The notes beneath the pieces are model-generated. The model saw nothing but the letters and a program-made list of their open reading frames with translations, was not told the origin of the DNA and ran no database searches. 64,000 nucleotides of DNA, from contig NZ_LN651336.1 of NCBI RefSeq assembly GCF_000826145.2, forward strand, positions 64,501-128,500, read 5' to 3'. Made by a program: the position numbers and the translations under genes. Source of the stretch: Sporosarcina koreensis (GTDB lineage: Bacteria > Bacillota > Bacilli > Bacillales_A > Planococcaceae). Positions 46,036 through 58,296 of this stretch are shown here, piece by piece (position 1 is the stretch's first letter; every line of letters starts with the position of its first letter).

Positions 46036-47562
46036 TCAGGAGAAGTTCGGCAGGAAGGTGAATAACTCGCCGACGTACTTGGTCAGTGTCTGCGTACTGA
46101 TTCCGTACTGTTTGGAGATGCCTGTCTTGGTGATCCCTTTGGCGCGGGACGAACGGAACATATAATCAGCAGCCGCAGCAATCGCGGGAGGGTTCTTGAA
46201 TGGGTATTGTTTCTCAAGGCCGATTTCAAACAGGGAGAACCACATCTGGAACAAGTGAGTTCCCTGACGGTCAAGCGGTCTGTTCTGTTCATACAGGTAC
46301 TCCGTCGCCGCCATCGCCCGGTTGAACGCCTTATCGGCCGCCGTGTCTTCCACGAGCTGATAGTCAAGGCTGCCTGCCAGTACAAACTTCTCGAGATCGG
46401 ACAGTTTTTCTACGTCAATGTATGCCGGATGGGCGATGATCTCCTGTTTGTGGATCGACTTCCCAAGTAGGAAAAACCCGAACATCCGCTCACTCCTGTA
46501 CATATTGCCGATCTTTTCAAGGAGGAATTGCTTGTCCTGCACATAGCTTGAGTCGTCCTCTAATTTCTGCAGATCCGCATCGAGCCATGGTTCCAGCCCT
46601 TTCTTCGATGGGTCGAGTTCGATCAGCCGGGCGAATGCCTCCTCCGCCTGCTTGCGGCGTCCCGAGAAAAAGGCCGCTTGCGACAGCCAGAAGAAAAACC
46701 CTTCGTCTCCTTCGAAGCCTTTCCGCTGGATGCTCCTGAGCCAGTAGTAGGCTTCCGGGTGGCAGCCGATGAGGGCGAACGTCGCGCCGAGCTTATATCT
46801 GTGATCGAACTGGTACGGGCGGATCTTTTTCAGCAGATCGATGAGCGGCATCAGCTTCTCCTGATCGCCTTCATAATAGTAGAAGACCGCCAAGTTGCAC
46901 AGTGCATGCACATTTCCCTTGTCATTCTTCAGGATATCGTACAGCAGCTCCCGGGCATCCGCTGTCTCCCCGCGGTAGAAATAGGCGAGCGCCAAGTTAT
47001 TATACGTCGTCCAGGACTCCGGATAATCGGCGATGATGTCCTCGAGTACACCAACGGCTTTATCGAATTCCCCCGACTCCATCATCCGCCGGGCTTTTTC
47101 CTGAAGCAGCAGGACCTCTTCGTCCTCCGGGTTCTCTTCCGCCAGGAACGCAGCTTCCTGTTCGGCGAATTCGATGATCTCCTTCGCTTCCTCGTACAGT
47201 TCCCCAGACGGCGCCCTTTCGGTGTATTGTTCCGCAAAGAGGCGTGCTTCCCTCAGCATACCGAGATGCGCATGCACTTCCGCAAGATAATAGACGACAT
47301 CCGCGTCCTGCGGTGCTAATTCAAATGCCTGCAGCAGCAGTTCAAGTGCTTCATCGAACCGTCCCTCCTCCATGACCATAACACCGTATTGCGTCAGGAT
47401 CCGGGGGTCGGAAGGACTCAGTTCGGCTGCCCGCTTCAAGTATTTCAGCGCTTCCTGGAACTGCTCCTTCTGGATTTCGGTCAGTGCCCGGGCGTAATAG
47501 AAGTCACCATTCGGGACAAATGGGATTATGTTAGTTGTGTTTTGATGCTGATTTTTATCCAA
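46036..47562 (-). CDS. yvcD: TPR-repeat protein, YvcD type
   Basis: 508 residues from TTG 47562, preceded by GGAGGAATCTG; longer frames lack an RBS. At least eight helix pairs of tetratricopeptide type follow one another (for example FYYARALTEIQKEQFQEALK, RFDEALELLLQAFELAPQDA, FDKAVGVLEDIIADYPESWT). The C-terminal ~60 residues (AKGITKTGISKQYGISTQTL) look like a helix-turn-helix, unusual for a plain TPR protein. It probably works as a scaffold or regulator; the function is not known. Located upstream of trxB. Confidence 0.88.
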   Translation of the reverse strand: MDKNQHQNTTNIIPFVPNGDFYYARALTEIQKEQFQEALKYLKRAAELSPSDPRILTQYGVMVMEEGRFDEALELLLQAFELAPQDADVVYYLAEVHAHLGMLREARLFAEQYTERAPSGELYEEAKEIIEFAEQEAAFLAEENPEDEEVLLLQEKARRMMESGEFDKAVGVLEDIIADYPESWTTYNNLALAYFYRGETADARELLYDILKNDKGNVHALCNLAVFYYYEGDQEKLMPLIDLLKKIRPYQFDHRYKLGATFALIGCHPEAYYWLRSIQRKGFEGDEGFFFWLSQAAFFSGRRKQAEEAFARLIELDPSKKGLEPWLDADLQKLEDDSSYVQDKQFLLEKIGNMYRSERMFGFFLLGKSIHKQEIIAHPAYIDVEKLSDLEKFVLAGSLDYQLVEDTAADKAFNRAMAATEYLYEQNRPLDRQGTHLFQMWFSLFEIGLEKQYPFKNPPAIAAAADYMFRSSRAKGITKTGISKQYGISTQTLTKYVGELFTFLPNFS

Positions 47563-47573
47563 ACAGATTCCTC

Positions 47574-47614
47574 CGAAAAAACAAGAAGGAACGATTGAGG
47601 ACGCCCCTTCTTGC
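47574..47614 (-). terminator. Intrinsic terminator after yvoF
   Basis: CAAGAAGG/CCTTCTTG stem with a 16-nt loop, followed on the minus strand by TTTTTTC. Confidence 0.6.
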
Positions 47615-47653
47615 AATGTGTCTTCAGTATACCATATCTTCTTTCCCTCAATG

Positions 47654-48178
47654 CTAAACCTTCGGGACATCCGTCTTCCGCCTGGCAGCTTCTTCTTCTG
47701 TGAAGATGATGCGGACAGGGTTGCCACCCGCCATGGCGCCCGGCGGAATATCTTTGTTGACGAGCGACGCAGCGGACACAACAGCTCCGTCGCCGATAGT
47801 CACGCCAGGGAGGATCGTGCAGTTCGCTCCGATCATGACCCTATCGCCGATGATGACATCCCCGATCCGGTATTCATCCGTCAAATACTCATGCGCAAGG
47901 ATTGTTGTGTTAAAGCCGATGATCGTGTTGCTGCCGATGCGGATCCGTTCAGGAAACATGACATCCGGAAATACCATGAGGGCGAACGCGGTCCGATTTC
48001 CCACTTCCATACGCAGGAATGTCCGGTACAGCCAGTTCTTCATGCGGAAAAACGGCGTATAGCGGGCGATCTGGATGACCGCGAAATTTTTCGCGACTTT
48101 GGCGAACGACACGGTCTTGTACAGATTCCAGAGTGAGCTGCCTTCCCACTTCACCGGATACCGCTCCGTCTTCCTCAT
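47654..48178 (-). CDS. yvoF: Acyltransferase with left-handed beta-helix (hexapeptide repeats), YvoF type
   Basis: 174 residues. Hexapeptide repeats run from ~60 to 150: RIRIGSNTIIGFNTTILAHE, RIGDVIIGDRVMIGANCTIL and VTIGDGAVVSAASLVNKDIP, the pattern of trimeric LpxA-like acetyltransferases. The acetyl acceptor is unknown. The ATG overlaps the ppaX stop by 4 nt (ATGA), so it belongs to the hprK-lgt-yvoD-ppaX operon, and a terminator follows. Confidence 0.92.
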   Translation of the reverse strand: MRKTERYPVKWEGSSLWNLYKTVSFAKVAKNFAVIQIARYTPFFRMKNWLYRTFLRMEVGNRTAFALMVFPDVMFPERIRIGSNTIIGFNTTILAHEYLTDEYRIGDVIIGDRVMIGANCTILPGVTIGDGAVVSAASLVNKDIPPGAMAGGNPVRIIFTEEEAARRKTDVPKV

Positions 48179-48828
48179 TGCGCGGGCACTCCGGTAATCT
48201 CATACAGATCGGATATGTGGGTCAGCATAAAGTCGGGATTCCAGGTCCACAGAAATTCCGGCCCCTTCGCAGACCAGGCGACGCCGGCAGTCCGGACGCC
48301 CGCGTTCTTCCCGCCTTCGATATCATGGGAATTGTCCCCGACCATGAGCACCTCGTCTTTCGATGCGCCGAGACGCTCGATCGCCAGAAGCAGCGGTTCG
48401 GGATCCGGCTTTGCGTTCGTAACATCATCCAGTCCGACGACGGTGTCGAACAGGCGGCCGATACCGATGAGTTCAAGCCCTTTCCAAACCATATCATTGC
48501 GTTTCGTCGATACGATCGCCATGCGGATGCCATGCGCTTTGAGCCGCGTCAGCACTTCCGTGACCCCGTCGAATTCGACTGCGAGCCGGTCATGATTGGC
48601 CATGTTCCACTCGCGGTATTCTGAAATCATCTGATCCGTCTTGGCCGGATCGATGCTGTCGAATGTTTCCTTAAGCGTCGGACCCATGAACGGAAGGAGA
48701 TCCGGACGCGTATAGCGGCCCGGATAATGGAGTTCCAGCAGCTGTTCGAATGACTGCAGGATCAGTTCGTTCGTATCAAGCAAGGTTCCGTCAAAATCGA
48801 ACAGGATGGTCGTAATTGGTTTATCCAT
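48175..48828 (-). CDS. ppaX: Pyrophosphatase PpaX (HAD family)
   Basis: 217 residues from ATG 48828, one residue off the B. subtilis protein. The HAD nucleophile motif is TILFDFDGTLLDTNELI, motif II MAIVSTKRN, and the acid motif VLMVGDNSHDIEGGKNAG. PpaX hydrolyses the pyrophosphate that HPr kinase/phosphorylase makes when it dephosphorylates Ser46-HPr, which explains the shared operon with hprK. It overlaps yvoD by 8 nt. Confidence 0.94.
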   Translation of the reverse strand: MDKPITTILFDFDGTLLDTNELILQSFEQLLELHYPGRYTRPDLLPFMGPTLKETFDSIDPAKTDQMISEYREWNMANHDRLAVEFDGVTEVLTRLKAHGIRMAIVSTKRNDMVWKGLELIGIGRLFDTVVGLDDVTNAKPDPEPLLLAIERLGASKDEVLMVGDNSHDIEGGKNAGVRTAGVAWSAKGPEFLWTWNPDFMLTHISDLYEITGVPAQ

Positions 48829-49786
48829 GAACAGCATCTCTCTCTTTCTCTAATTTCTCCTGCAGCCGGTTCCGCCAGAAAAAAGCGACTGCAATCGTCA
48901 GGGCGAATGCAGTGACGATCCGGATGAGCAGCAGTGGCCATACCGGGATGCCGAGCGGCACGAACAGCAGCGTATCCTCGATGACGGCGTGGCAGGCCAC
49001 GAGGAAGACGAACGACAGCGTCGCGTCCCGATTGCTGACGCCGTCTTCCTGGACAGCCTGGATCATGACGCCTGCACCGTACGCCAATCCGATGACGAGA
49101 CCTGCGACCAATGTCAGCGAAGCATTCGGCTGGACGCCGATCAGCTTCGTCACAGGCGTGAACCTGGATGAGAACTTCTCCAAATAGTGGCGGTCCTTCA
49201 GGAACTGGACGATGATCATGAGCGGTATGACAATCAGCGCAAGCTGGAGTACACCGAACGAGGCCTTTTGCAGACCGAGCAGGAAGATGTCCAGCCAGCC
49301 TTCCGGCACAGCGGTCACTTCAGGGGACAGCCCATATTGCGCCAGTTCCCCGCCCCCGCGCCAGACGAGATTGATGACGATGCCGGACAGCGCCGCCAGC
49401 CCAAAGCGGACGGTGAGCACGATCCACAGTTTGACGCCGACTTTCAAGGCGACCCCTGTTTCAATGAAAATATTGTGTGCGAAACTGAGCATGACCGCGA
49501 GAATGAAAACTTCTTTCACCGTCAGGTCCAGCGACAGGATGCCGGCGATACCGGCGTATAAGTTCAATGCATTTCCGAGTACGAGGGGGATTGCCGCCTC
49601 CCCGCTCAGTCCGAATAAGTTCATGAATGGGGAAATCAGCTTGACGATCCAGGGCAGTATTGGCGTATGCTGCAGGATGACGACCAGAATGGTGATCGGA
49701 AAGATGATCTTTCCGAGCGACCAGGTCGTTTTCAGTCCCGCTTGTGTCCCTTTCCGCAATGTTGTTGTGCCAGCATTAGTTGTCAT
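48821..49786 (-). CDS. yvoD: Nucleoside-recognition (Gate) domain membrane protein, YvoD type
   Basis: 321 residues with about seven or eight membrane helices. Two Gate-type halves are visible (LGKIIFPITILVVILQ and GVLQLALIVIPLMIIVQFL). Conserved segments include VLGNALNLYAGIAGIL and DATLSFVFLVACHAVIEDTL. Proteins of this family may transport nucleosides or small metabolites, but the substrate here is unknown. It overlaps lgt by 11 nt and ppaX by 8 nt in the operon. Confidence 0.9.
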   Translation of the reverse strand: MTTNAGTTTLRKGTQAGLKTTWSLGKIIFPITILVVILQHTPILPWIVKLISPFMNLFGLSGEAAIPLVLGNALNLYAGIAGILSLDLTVKEVFILAVMLSFAHNIFIETGVALKVGVKLWIVLTVRFGLAALSGIVINLVWRGGGELAQYGLSPEVTAVPEGWLDIFLLGLQKASFGVLQLALIVIPLMIIVQFLKDRHYLEKFSSRFTPVTKLIGVQPNASLTLVAGLVIGLAYGAGVMIQAVQEDGVSNRDATLSFVFLVACHAVIEDTLLFVPLGIPVWPLLLIRIVTAFALTIAVAFFWRNRLQEKLEKERDAVHG

Positions 49787-50582
49787 TGTACCTCACATCC
49801 GTCTTCATGATGAACCGCCGGTAGACAAACAGGCCGATGCCGAGAAGGACACCAAGGATCGATACAACCTGTGCCGCCCGCAGCCCTCCGCCGTACAAGC
49901 TGTCCGTACGCATGCCTTCGATGAAAAACCGCCCGATCGAGTACCAGGTGATGTAGAAGAAGAAGATTTCGCCCCGTTTCAGATTCACCCTCCGGAGCAA
50001 CAGGATGATAGCCAGGCCGACAAGGTTCCATAATGATTCGTACAGGAAGGTCGGGTGATAGGTCACGCCGTCGATCGTCATCTGGTCCATGATCCAGTCC
50101 GGGATGATCGTATGCTCAAGGAACGCCTGGGAAACCGGTCCTCCATGTGCTTCCTGGTTCATGAAGTTGCCCCAGCGGCCGATGATCTGGCCGATCAGCA
50201 GGCCGGGCGCCGTGATATCAGCGACTTTCCAGAAGGAGACCCCCCGCTTTTTCGTGAAGATGACCGCCGTGATGATTGCGCCGATCAGCGCACCGTGGAT
50301 GGCGATGCCGCCTTCCCAGATTTTGATGATATCAGCGGGATGGTCCTTATAGAACTCCCACGAAAAGACGACATAATAGATCCTTGCTGAGATGATCGAG
50401 ATCGGAACTGCCCAGATCAGCATGTCTGTCAGCAGGTCGGGGTGCATATGCTGGCGCACCATTTCTCTTTGCACGAGCAGGAATGCCAGCACGATTCCTG
50501 TCGCAATCAGTATGCCGTACCAGCGTACGTCGATAGGTCCAAGCGAGAATGCAACCGGATCGATTGCCAATAATGTAGTCAT
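49776..50582 (-). CDS. lgt: Prolipoprotein diacylglyceryl transferase
   Basis: 268 residues with seven membrane helices. The Lgt signature is present as GRWGNFMNQEAHGGPV; HPTFLYESLWNL and YSIGRFFIEGMRTDSL are further conserved positions. It adds diacylglycerol from phosphatidylglycerol to the lipobox Cys of prolipoproteins in the membrane, the first step of lipoprotein maturation; PrsA, also encoded in this window, is an expected substrate. Start is directly after the hprK stop. Confidence 0.97.
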   Translation of the reverse strand: MTTLLAIDPVAFSLGPIDVRWYGILIATGIVLAFLLVQREMVRQHMHPDLLTDMLIWAVPISIISARIYYVVFSWEFYKDHPADIIKIWEGGIAIHGALIGAIITAVIFTKKRGVSFWKVADITAPGLLIGQIIGRWGNFMNQEAHGGPVSQAFLEHTIIPDWIMDQMTIDGVTYHPTFLYESLWNLVGLAIILLLRRVNLKRGEIFFFYITWYSIGRFFIEGMRTDSLYGGGLRAAQVVSILGVLLGIGLFVYRRFIMKTDVRYNDN

Positions 50583-51536
50583 TTACTCAGAAAACCTCTT
50601 TTCTTGCGCAGCCTCGGATTTCTGCCGGATCACTGCATCCAATTTGTTCGTGAACTCTTCGGCGGCATTGATGCCGAGTGTTTTCAGCCGGTAATCCATG
50701 GCGGCCACTTCGATGATGACAGACAGATTCCTGCCCGGGCGGACGGGTACGACGAGTTTTGTCACTTCCGAGTCCATGATCCTCATCTTATCATCGTCCA
50801 GTCCAAGCCGGTCGTACATTTTGTCGGGATCCCACAGTTCCAGCTCAATCGCCAGGACGATCCGTTTGTCGTCTTTGACAGAACTTGCCCCGAACAAGGT
50901 CATGATATCGATGATGCCGACACCCCGGATTTCCAGCATATGCTGCAGAAGCGGCGGCGGATTGCCGATCAGTATGTTTTTGCCCACTTCCCGGATCTCC
51001 ACCGAGTCATCTGCCACCAGCCTGTGCCCCCGCTTCACGAGCTCCAGTGCTGTCTCGCTTTTCCCGACGCCGCTTTTCCCGGTAATGAGCACACCGACCC
51101 CGTATATATCGACCAGCACACCGTGGACAGTCTCCATCGGAGCGAGCCTGCCCGCGAGGAAATTCGTCAGCATCCCGGACAGCCGGGTCGTCTGGATGTC
51201 CGATCCGAGAACGGGGACCGCATTCCGATCGGCTGCTGAAGCCAGTTCCGGTGGGAGCTCCACACCGTGTGCCAGCACGACGGCAGGAGTTTCCGGTGTA
51301 CAGAGCAAATGCATCCGTTCTATCCGGTCGGCTTCCGGCAATTTTTCAAAAAATGAGATCTCGGTCTTCCCCAACAGCTGCAGCCGGGTCCTCGGATAGA
51401 AATCGAAATAGCCGGCCATTTCAAGACCGGGTCTTGAAATATCACTCAAGTCTATTTCCCGCTCGATCCCTGCCCCGCCAGCCAGCAGATCGAGATTGAA
51501 ACGCTGACGCATCGCCTGTACAGATACACCGCCCAT
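50583..51536 (-). CDS. hprK: HPr kinase/phosphorylase
   Basis: 317 residues. The N-terminal domain is followed by the kinase core with Walker A LITGKSGVGKSETALELV (near 150) and the HPrK signature LEIRGVGIIDIMTLFGASSV. It phosphorylates Ser46 of HPr and Crh at high fructose-1,6-bisphosphate/ATP and removes the phosphate when energy is low, so it is the sensor for carbon catabolite repression. The ATG has GGAGGTGG upstream. First gene of the hprK-lgt-yvoD-ppaX-yvoF operon. Confidence 0.97.
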   Translation of the reverse strand: MGGVSVQAMRQRFNLDLLAGGAGIEREIDLSDISRPGLEMAGYFDFYPRTRLQLLGKTEISFFEKLPEADRIERMHLLCTPETPAVVLAHGVELPPELASAADRNAVPVLGSDIQTTRLSGMLTNFLAGRLAPMETVHGVLVDIYGVGVLITGKSGVGKSETALELVKRGHRLVADDSVEIREVGKNILIGNPPPLLQHMLEIRGVGIIDIMTLFGASSVKDDKRIVLAIELELWDPDKMYDRLGLDDDKMRIMDSEVTKLVVPVRPGRNLSVIIEVAAMDYRLKTLGINAAEEFTNKLDAVIRQKSEAAQEKRFSE

Positions 51537-51644
51537 TTGACAGCCACCTCCGCTAACATAGATTGTCTACGCATTATTCTACCATTGTATGCACGGTTGT
51601 GAAGGCAATTTCGCTTCTTCTTTTTCCAGTTCCGCCTGCCGCAA

Positions 51645-51699
51645 GAAAAAAAGCTGCCCCCGCAAGAGTCCTGGACGGGACTGTCACGGTGCAGCTTTT
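51645..51699 (-). terminator. Intrinsic terminator after the yvlB-like gene
   Basis: A branched hairpin: outer AGCTGC/GCAGCT with an inner AGTCC-TGGAC-GGGACT arm, followed on the minus strand by seven T residues. Confidence 0.65.
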
Positions 51700-51706
51700 T
51701 ATGCAA

Positions 51707-52918
51707 TCATTTGGATTCGCTATTGTAGCAGACAAGGATGGAGCCCGTCTTCGACTCTGCGAACGTATGGAGCAGCGCTTTTGAATCGTCCGTCTCCTTT
51801 TTGAAGTTCATCGAACGGTGGAGCAGCTGTTCCTGGTTGGCCGTCTTTTCAACATCAGGCAGCTTCACACTGATACTGCCGATCGATGATTTCAGATTCC
51901 CGACCAGCGATTGGTCATTCGGCACATACAACTCAATATTGCCGCCGACGCTCTTCACATCAATCTTATCAGCCTTGTCGTGGGTAGTCGTGACGGAAAT
52001 GGAACCGTTCAGAGTCCGTGCCGTCGTCTCCTTCACCTTCCCATCGACATAGACCAGACCATTGACAGTCTGAGCATCCAACTCGTTGGCATCGAATCCG
52101 AGCAGCCGGATTTCTCCGTTCAGCGTTTCGGCTGCCGCTTCCCTGCACTTCACGTAGGACATGCTGACTTTGCCGTTCGCTGTTTTCACGCGAAGGGTGT
52201 CCGCCTCCAAATTGCGGATGTCAAAACCGCCATTCAGCATCCGTACGGAAATCTTCCGGTACAATTTGCTTGGGACGGTCAGCATCGTGTTGACCTGGAC
52301 CATCTTCGAGCTGCTGGCGACATGGAATGACTGAGCATCCGCTGTGCAGACCAGTTTGTCCAGGAATTCACGTTTCGCTTCTTCTTCCGTCTGGCTCGTG
52401 AATGTCTTGACGGAAAACGCTGCTGTGATTTCATCCCCCTCCCCGGGTATGATGGAGCACTTGCCATTATCGATATCGAGAATCAGCTCCTCGATATCCT
52501 TTCCGTCCTCTTTCACCGTATGCTCGAACGTGACGGCATTGCCGAATGGGTTTTCCATGTCGAACTGCTTCACTTTCTGGACAGCTGTCTGCATGAACTG
52601 CATGAACTGTTCCCCGGCCTGCGACAGGTCTCTCCGTAGATCTTCCATGAACTCGTCAGCAGATGCTCCGTCCCACCGTTTGCCAGATGTATTTTGTTTG
52701 CTCTTCGGCTCTTCCTGCTGTTGCGACCGCTGCTGTGTCTGTTCTTGTTCTTGTTCCTGGCTGTCGTCCTCAGCTGGCTCAGGACCTGCGGCCGTACTGC
52801 CTGTCTGCTGTCCGGGTACTTCCTGGTGCGAAAGTGCTTCCAGCAGGGTCAGAGCTTCATCCGTTGAGATCGTCCCATTTTCGAGCATATTCAAAATGCG
52901 TTTTCGTTCATTCTGCAT
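51707..52918 (-). CDS. yvlB: DUF4097 family protein with N-terminal SHOCT-like helix pair (YvlB type)
   Basis: 403 residues. Residues ~1-35 form a short helical domain (NERKRILNMLENGTISTDEALTLLEAL) typical of YvlB/LiaX proteins. A Gln/Glu-rich linker covers ~40-80, then come the beta-strand repeats of DUF4097 (~140-360; VKTANGKVSMSYVKCREAAAETL, AQTVNGLVYVDGKVKETTARTL). No signal peptide is seen, as in the LiaX group involved in envelope stress. The role in this organism is unknown. Position next to hprK is conserved in Bacilli. Confidence 0.82.
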   Translation of the reverse strand: MQNERKRILNMLENGTISTDEALTLLEALSHQEVPGQQTGSTAAGPEPAEDDSQEQEQEQTQQRSQQQEEPKSKQNTSGKRWDGASADEFMEDLRRDLSQAGEQFMQFMQTAVQKVKQFDMENPFGNAVTFEHTVKEDGKDIEELILDIDNGKCSIIPGEGDEITAAFSVKTFTSQTEEEAKREFLDKLVCTADAQSFHVASSSKMVQVNTMLTVPSKLYRKISVRMLNGGFDIRNLEADTLRVKTANGKVSMSYVKCREAAAETLNGEIRLLGFDANELDAQTVNGLVYVDGKVKETTARTLNGSISVTTTHDKADKIDVKSVGGNIELYVPNDQSLVGNLKSSIGSISVKLPDVEKTANQEQLLHRSMNFKKETDDSKALLHTFAESKTGSILVCYNSESK

Positions 52919-52989
52919 TTTTTCCGCCTCCTTGTGGAATGATGGTGCCTCGGTTCTGTCTACTAATACGGTTCAGATGCGAAAAAGTT

Positions 52990-55863
52990 TCACGACACCG
53001 GATTCTGGGCGTGTTCCACACGCTGCGCCATGCGGTTCCGATCTCTTTCCAAGATAGGTTTCAAGTATTGGCCGGTATAGGATCTTTTATTCTCCGCCAC
53101 CTTCTCGGGTGTGCCGGTTGCGATGATCTGGCCGCCTTTGTCCCCGCCTTCAGGGCCAAGGTCGATAATATGGTCGACCGTCTTGATGACATCCAGGTTG
53201 TGCTCGATGACCAGTACAGTATTGCCCGTTTCGACGAGACGCTCCAGCACTTTCAGCAGTTTTGCGATGTCATGGACATGGAGGCCGGTCGTCGGCTCAT
53301 CGAGAATGTAGAACGACTTCCCGTTCGAGCGTTTGTGGAGTTCCGACGCGAGCTTCACGCGCTGCGCTTCACCGCCCGACAACGTAGTCGCCGGCTGACC
53401 CAGCTGCACATACCCAAGGCCGACATCGACGATCGTCTGCAGCTTGCGCTGGATTTTCGGGATGTTCTCGAAAAACTCCGCAGCCGTCTCGACGGTCATC
53501 TCCAGCACATCCGCAATATTCTTCCCTTTGTACGTGACTTCCAGCGTTTCGCGGTTGTACCGTTTGCCGTGGCAGACATCGCACGGAACGTAGACATCCG
53601 GCAGGAAATGCATTTCGATCTTCAGGATCCCATCTCCGCGGCATGCTTCACAGCGTCCGCCCTTCACGTTGAAGCTGAAACGTCCTTTCTTATAGCCGCG
53701 CACCTTCGCTTCGTTCGTCATGGCGAATACATCCCTGACATCATCGAAGACGCCTGTGTACGTCGCCGGGTTGGAACGCGGGGTCCGGCCGATCGGGGAT
53801 TGGTCGATCTCAATGACCTTTTCCAATTCTTCCAGTCCGGAAACCGATTTATACGCCCCCGGCCGCATTTTCGCCCGGTTCAGCTTCTGGGCCAGGATCT
53901 TATAGAGCACTTCGTTGATGAGCGTGCTCTTTCCGGATCCCGACACGCCGGTCACCGCGATGAATTCCCCAAGCGGGAAATCGACATCGACTTTTTTCAG
54001 GTTGTTCTCAGCAGCCCCTTTGATGGTCACTTTCCGTCCATCGGATTTCCGGCGCTCCGTCGGCAGGGGGATGAATTTCCGGCCGCTCAAGTATTGGCCT
54101 GTCAGTGAATCCGGATCTTCCATCACTTCATGCGGAGTTCCTGCTGAAACGATTCTGCCGCCGTCAACACCTGCACCCGGTCCGATATCGATCAGGTAAT
54201 CCGCTTCCATCATCGTATCCTCATCATGCTCGACAACGATCAGGGTGTTGCCGATATCCCGCATGCTTTTCAAGGTCCGGATCAGACGGTCGTTATCCCG
54301 CTGATGAAGTCCGATGGAAGGTTCGTCCAAGATATAGAGGACACCGGTCAGCCGGGAGCCGATCTGCGTGGCAAGCCGGATGCGCTGGGCTTCCCCGCCG
54401 GAGAGCGTGCCCGCCGAACGGGACAGAGTGAGATAGTCGAGACCGACATTCTCGAGGAAACCGAGGCGTTCCCGGATTTCGCGCAGAATCAGTTCTGCAA
54501 TCTGTGCGTCCTTTTCAGACAGCTCAAGCGTGCCGAAAAACTGCAGGGCTTCGACGATCGACTTCTCAGTCACTTCACCGATGTGGAGCCCATCCACTTT
54601 GACGGCGAGCGATTCTGCTTTCAGCCGGTATCCCTCACATGTCGGACACGGCCGCTGCGCCATATATTTCTCCATCTGTTCCCTGACATAGTCGGAGGAC
54701 GTCTCGCGGAAACGGCGCTCCACATTTGCGAGCACCCCTTCGAAATAGATCGAGTTATCCCGCGTCTGGCCGAATTCGTTCGTATAGCGGAAACGGATCT
54801 TTTCATCACGCGAGCCGTACAGGATCTTGTTCAGATCGTCTTCTGCGAGTTCGCTTACCGGAGTGTCCATCGGGATGCCATAATGTTTCGCTACAGTCTT
54901 CAGCAGTTCGGGATAGTATTGCGAACTTGTCGGGATCCAGGGGACGATTGCATGCTCTTTCAGCGACAGCGAAGGGTCCGGGATGACGAGACCCGGATCG
55001 ACTTCAAGCTTTGCGCCGAGACCATCACAGTCCGGGCATGCGCCGAAGGGACTATTGAACGAAAACATCCGCGGTTCCAGTTCACCGATCGAGAACCCGC
55101 AGATCGGACAGGCATGATGCTCGCTGAACAGCAGTTCCTCGCCATCGATGATATCCACGACTGCGGTGCCTTCGGACAGCCGGAGCGCCGCTTCCAGTGA
55201 GTCGCTCAGCCGGCCTGCGATCCCTTCTTTCATGACGATACGGTCCACGACGACTTCGATCGTATGCTTCTTGTTTTTGTTGAGATCGATATTATCATCG
55301 AGATCATACGTTTCGGCATCGATCCGGACACGCACATATCCCTGCTTCTTCAGATCCTCAAGCAGTTTGACATGCGTCCCTTTCCGGCCCGAGATGATCG
55401 GTGCGAGCACTTGGATGCGTGTCCGCTCTTCGAGTTCGAGCACCCGGTCGGTCATCTGTTCGACAGTCTGGGATGTGATTTCAATGCCATGGACCGGGCA
55501 GATCGGTTTGCCGACACGCGCATAGAGCAGTCTCAGATAATCGTAGATTTCCGTCACGGTGCCGACCGTCGAGCGCGGATTGCGGCTCGTCGTCTTCTGA
55601 TCGATCGAGATTGCCGGAGACAGCCCTTCGATCAGATCGACATCCGGCTTGTCCATCTGCCCGAGGAACTGACGGGCATAGGAAGACAGTGATTCGACAT
55701 AACGGCGCTGGCCTTCGGCATAGATCGTGTCGAAAGCGAGGGATGATTTCCCTGATCCCGAAAGGCCGGTCATGACGACGAGCTCATCACGCGGAATGGT
55801 GACGTCGATATTTTTCAAGTTATGCGCACGGGCGCCCTGAATATAGATTTCTGTATTTTTCAT
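52990..55863 (-). CDS. uvrA: Excinuclease ABC subunit A
   Basis: 957 residues. Two ABC ATPase halves are seen, with Walker [21 protein letters not shown] (near 31) and [15 protein letters not shown] (near 640), LSGGE signatures and three zinc-binding Cys groups ([27 protein letters not shown]). It finds bulky DNA lesions and loads UvrB. It starts 6 nt after uvrB, and the pair is presumably controlled together by the LexA site upstream of uvrB. Confidence 0.98.
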   Translation of the reverse strand: MKNTEIYIQGARAHNLKNIDVTIPRDELVVMTGLSGSGKSSLAFDTIYAEGQRRYVESLSSYARQFLGQMDKPDVDLIEGLSPAISIDQKTTSRNPRSTVGTVTEIYDYLRLLYARVGKPICPVHGIEITSQTVEQMTDRVLELEERTRIQVLAPIISGRKGTHVKLLEDLKKQGYVRVRIDAETYDLDDNIDLNKNKKHTIEVVVDRIVMKEGIAGRLSDSLEAALRLSEGTAVVDIIDGEELLFSEHHACPICGFSIGELEPRMFSFNSPFGACPDCDGLGAKLEVDPGLVIPDPSLSLKEHAIVPWIPTSSQYYPELLKTVAKHYGIPMDTPVSELAEDDLNKILYGSRDEKIRFRYTNEFGQTRDNSIYFEGVLANVERRFRETSSDYVREQMEKYMAQRPCPTCEGYRLKAESLAVKVDGLHIGEVTEKSIVEALQFFGTLELSEKDAQIAELILREIRERLGFLENVGLDYLTLSRSAGTLSGGEAQRIRLATQIGSRLTGVLYILDEPSIGLHQRDNDRLIRTLKSMRDIGNTLIVVEHDEDTMMEADYLIDIGPGAGVDGGRIVSAGTPHEVMEDPDSLTGQYLSGRKFIPLPTERRKSDGRKVTIKGAAENNLKKVDVDFPLGEFIAVTGVSGSGKSTLINEVLYKILAQKLNRAKMRPGAYKSVSGLEELEKVIEIDQSPIGRTPRSNPATYTGVFDDVRDVFAMTNEAKVRGYKKGRFSFNVKGGRCEACRGDGILKIEMHFLPDVYVPCDVCHGKRYNRETLEVTYKGKNIADVLEMTVETAAEFFENIPKIQRKLQTIVDVGLGYVQLGQPATTLSGGEAQRVKLASELHKRSNGKSFYILDEPTTGLHVHDIAKLLKVLERLVETGNTVLVIEHNLDVIKTVDHIIDLGPEGGDKGGQIIATGTPEKVAENKRSYTGQYLKPILERDRNRMAQRVEHAQNPVS

Positions 55864-55869
55864 GCTTCC

Positions 55870-57852
<1,983 letters not shown>

Positions 57853-57924
57853 TGAACGTCACTCCCTAGTATTGCTCGTATTCCTTTAGTTTAGCACATT
57901 CCCGTTCTTCTCCAAAGCAAAAAG

Positions 57925-57938
57925 CGAACGTACGTTTT
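57925..57938. promoter_or_regulatory. LexA (DinR) box upstream of uvrB
   Basis: CGAACGTACGTTTT matches the Bacillus SOS consensus CGAACRNRYGTTY at all 13 positions, 73 nt upstream of the uvrB start. Confidence 0.78.
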
Positions 57939-57944
57939 TTCTCA

Positions 57945-57978
57945 CAAAAAAAGCTGCACGCGGTAATTGCGTGCAGCC
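57945..57978 (-). terminator. Intrinsic terminator after the IDEAL-domain gene
   Basis: GCTGCACGC/GCGTGCAGC with a 7-nt loop, followed on the minus strand by TTTTTTT; it lies 8 nt past the stop at 57987 and just upstream of the LexA box of uvrB. Confidence 0.85.
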
Positions 57979-57986
57979 AGAAGCAT

Positions 57987-58220
57987 TCAATTTTCATCCA
58001 AAGACCGGAGCGAAGACGTCAGCTTACGGAACGCCAGCTCGTCACGGCTGTCCAGGGCGCTGTCGATATCACCAAGCAGGCGCACCCTTGTTTGTTCACG
58101 GTGAATATGGTTCAGAAACAAATCGATGTAGATATCATTCAGCAGTTTCTCCGCCTGCATAGTGGAACTGTTCTGTCCAACGGCTTTGAGGAACTCAGCA
58201 TGTGAATACTTCTTCTCCAT
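57987..58220 (-). CDS. IDEAL domain protein
   Basis: 77 residues. The N-terminal AEKLLNDIYIDLFLNHIHREQ and C-terminal LGDIDSALDSRDELAFRKLTSSLRSL fit the IDEAL domain seen in Bacillus YpiB, ComK-region and related small proteins. The function of the domain is unknown but may be protein-protein contact. Single gene between ecsB and uvrB, with its own terminator. Confidence 0.82.
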   Translation of the reverse strand: MEKKYSHAEFLKAVGQNSSTMQAEKLLNDIYIDLFLNHIHREQTRVRLLGDIDSALDSRDELAFRKLTSSLRSLDEN

Positions 58221-58296
58221 CCTTCTTCACCTCGGAACTCTTTTTTCCATTGTACCGAAATCAGAGCTGTCTTTGCAAGGACTTTTTCGAATATTC

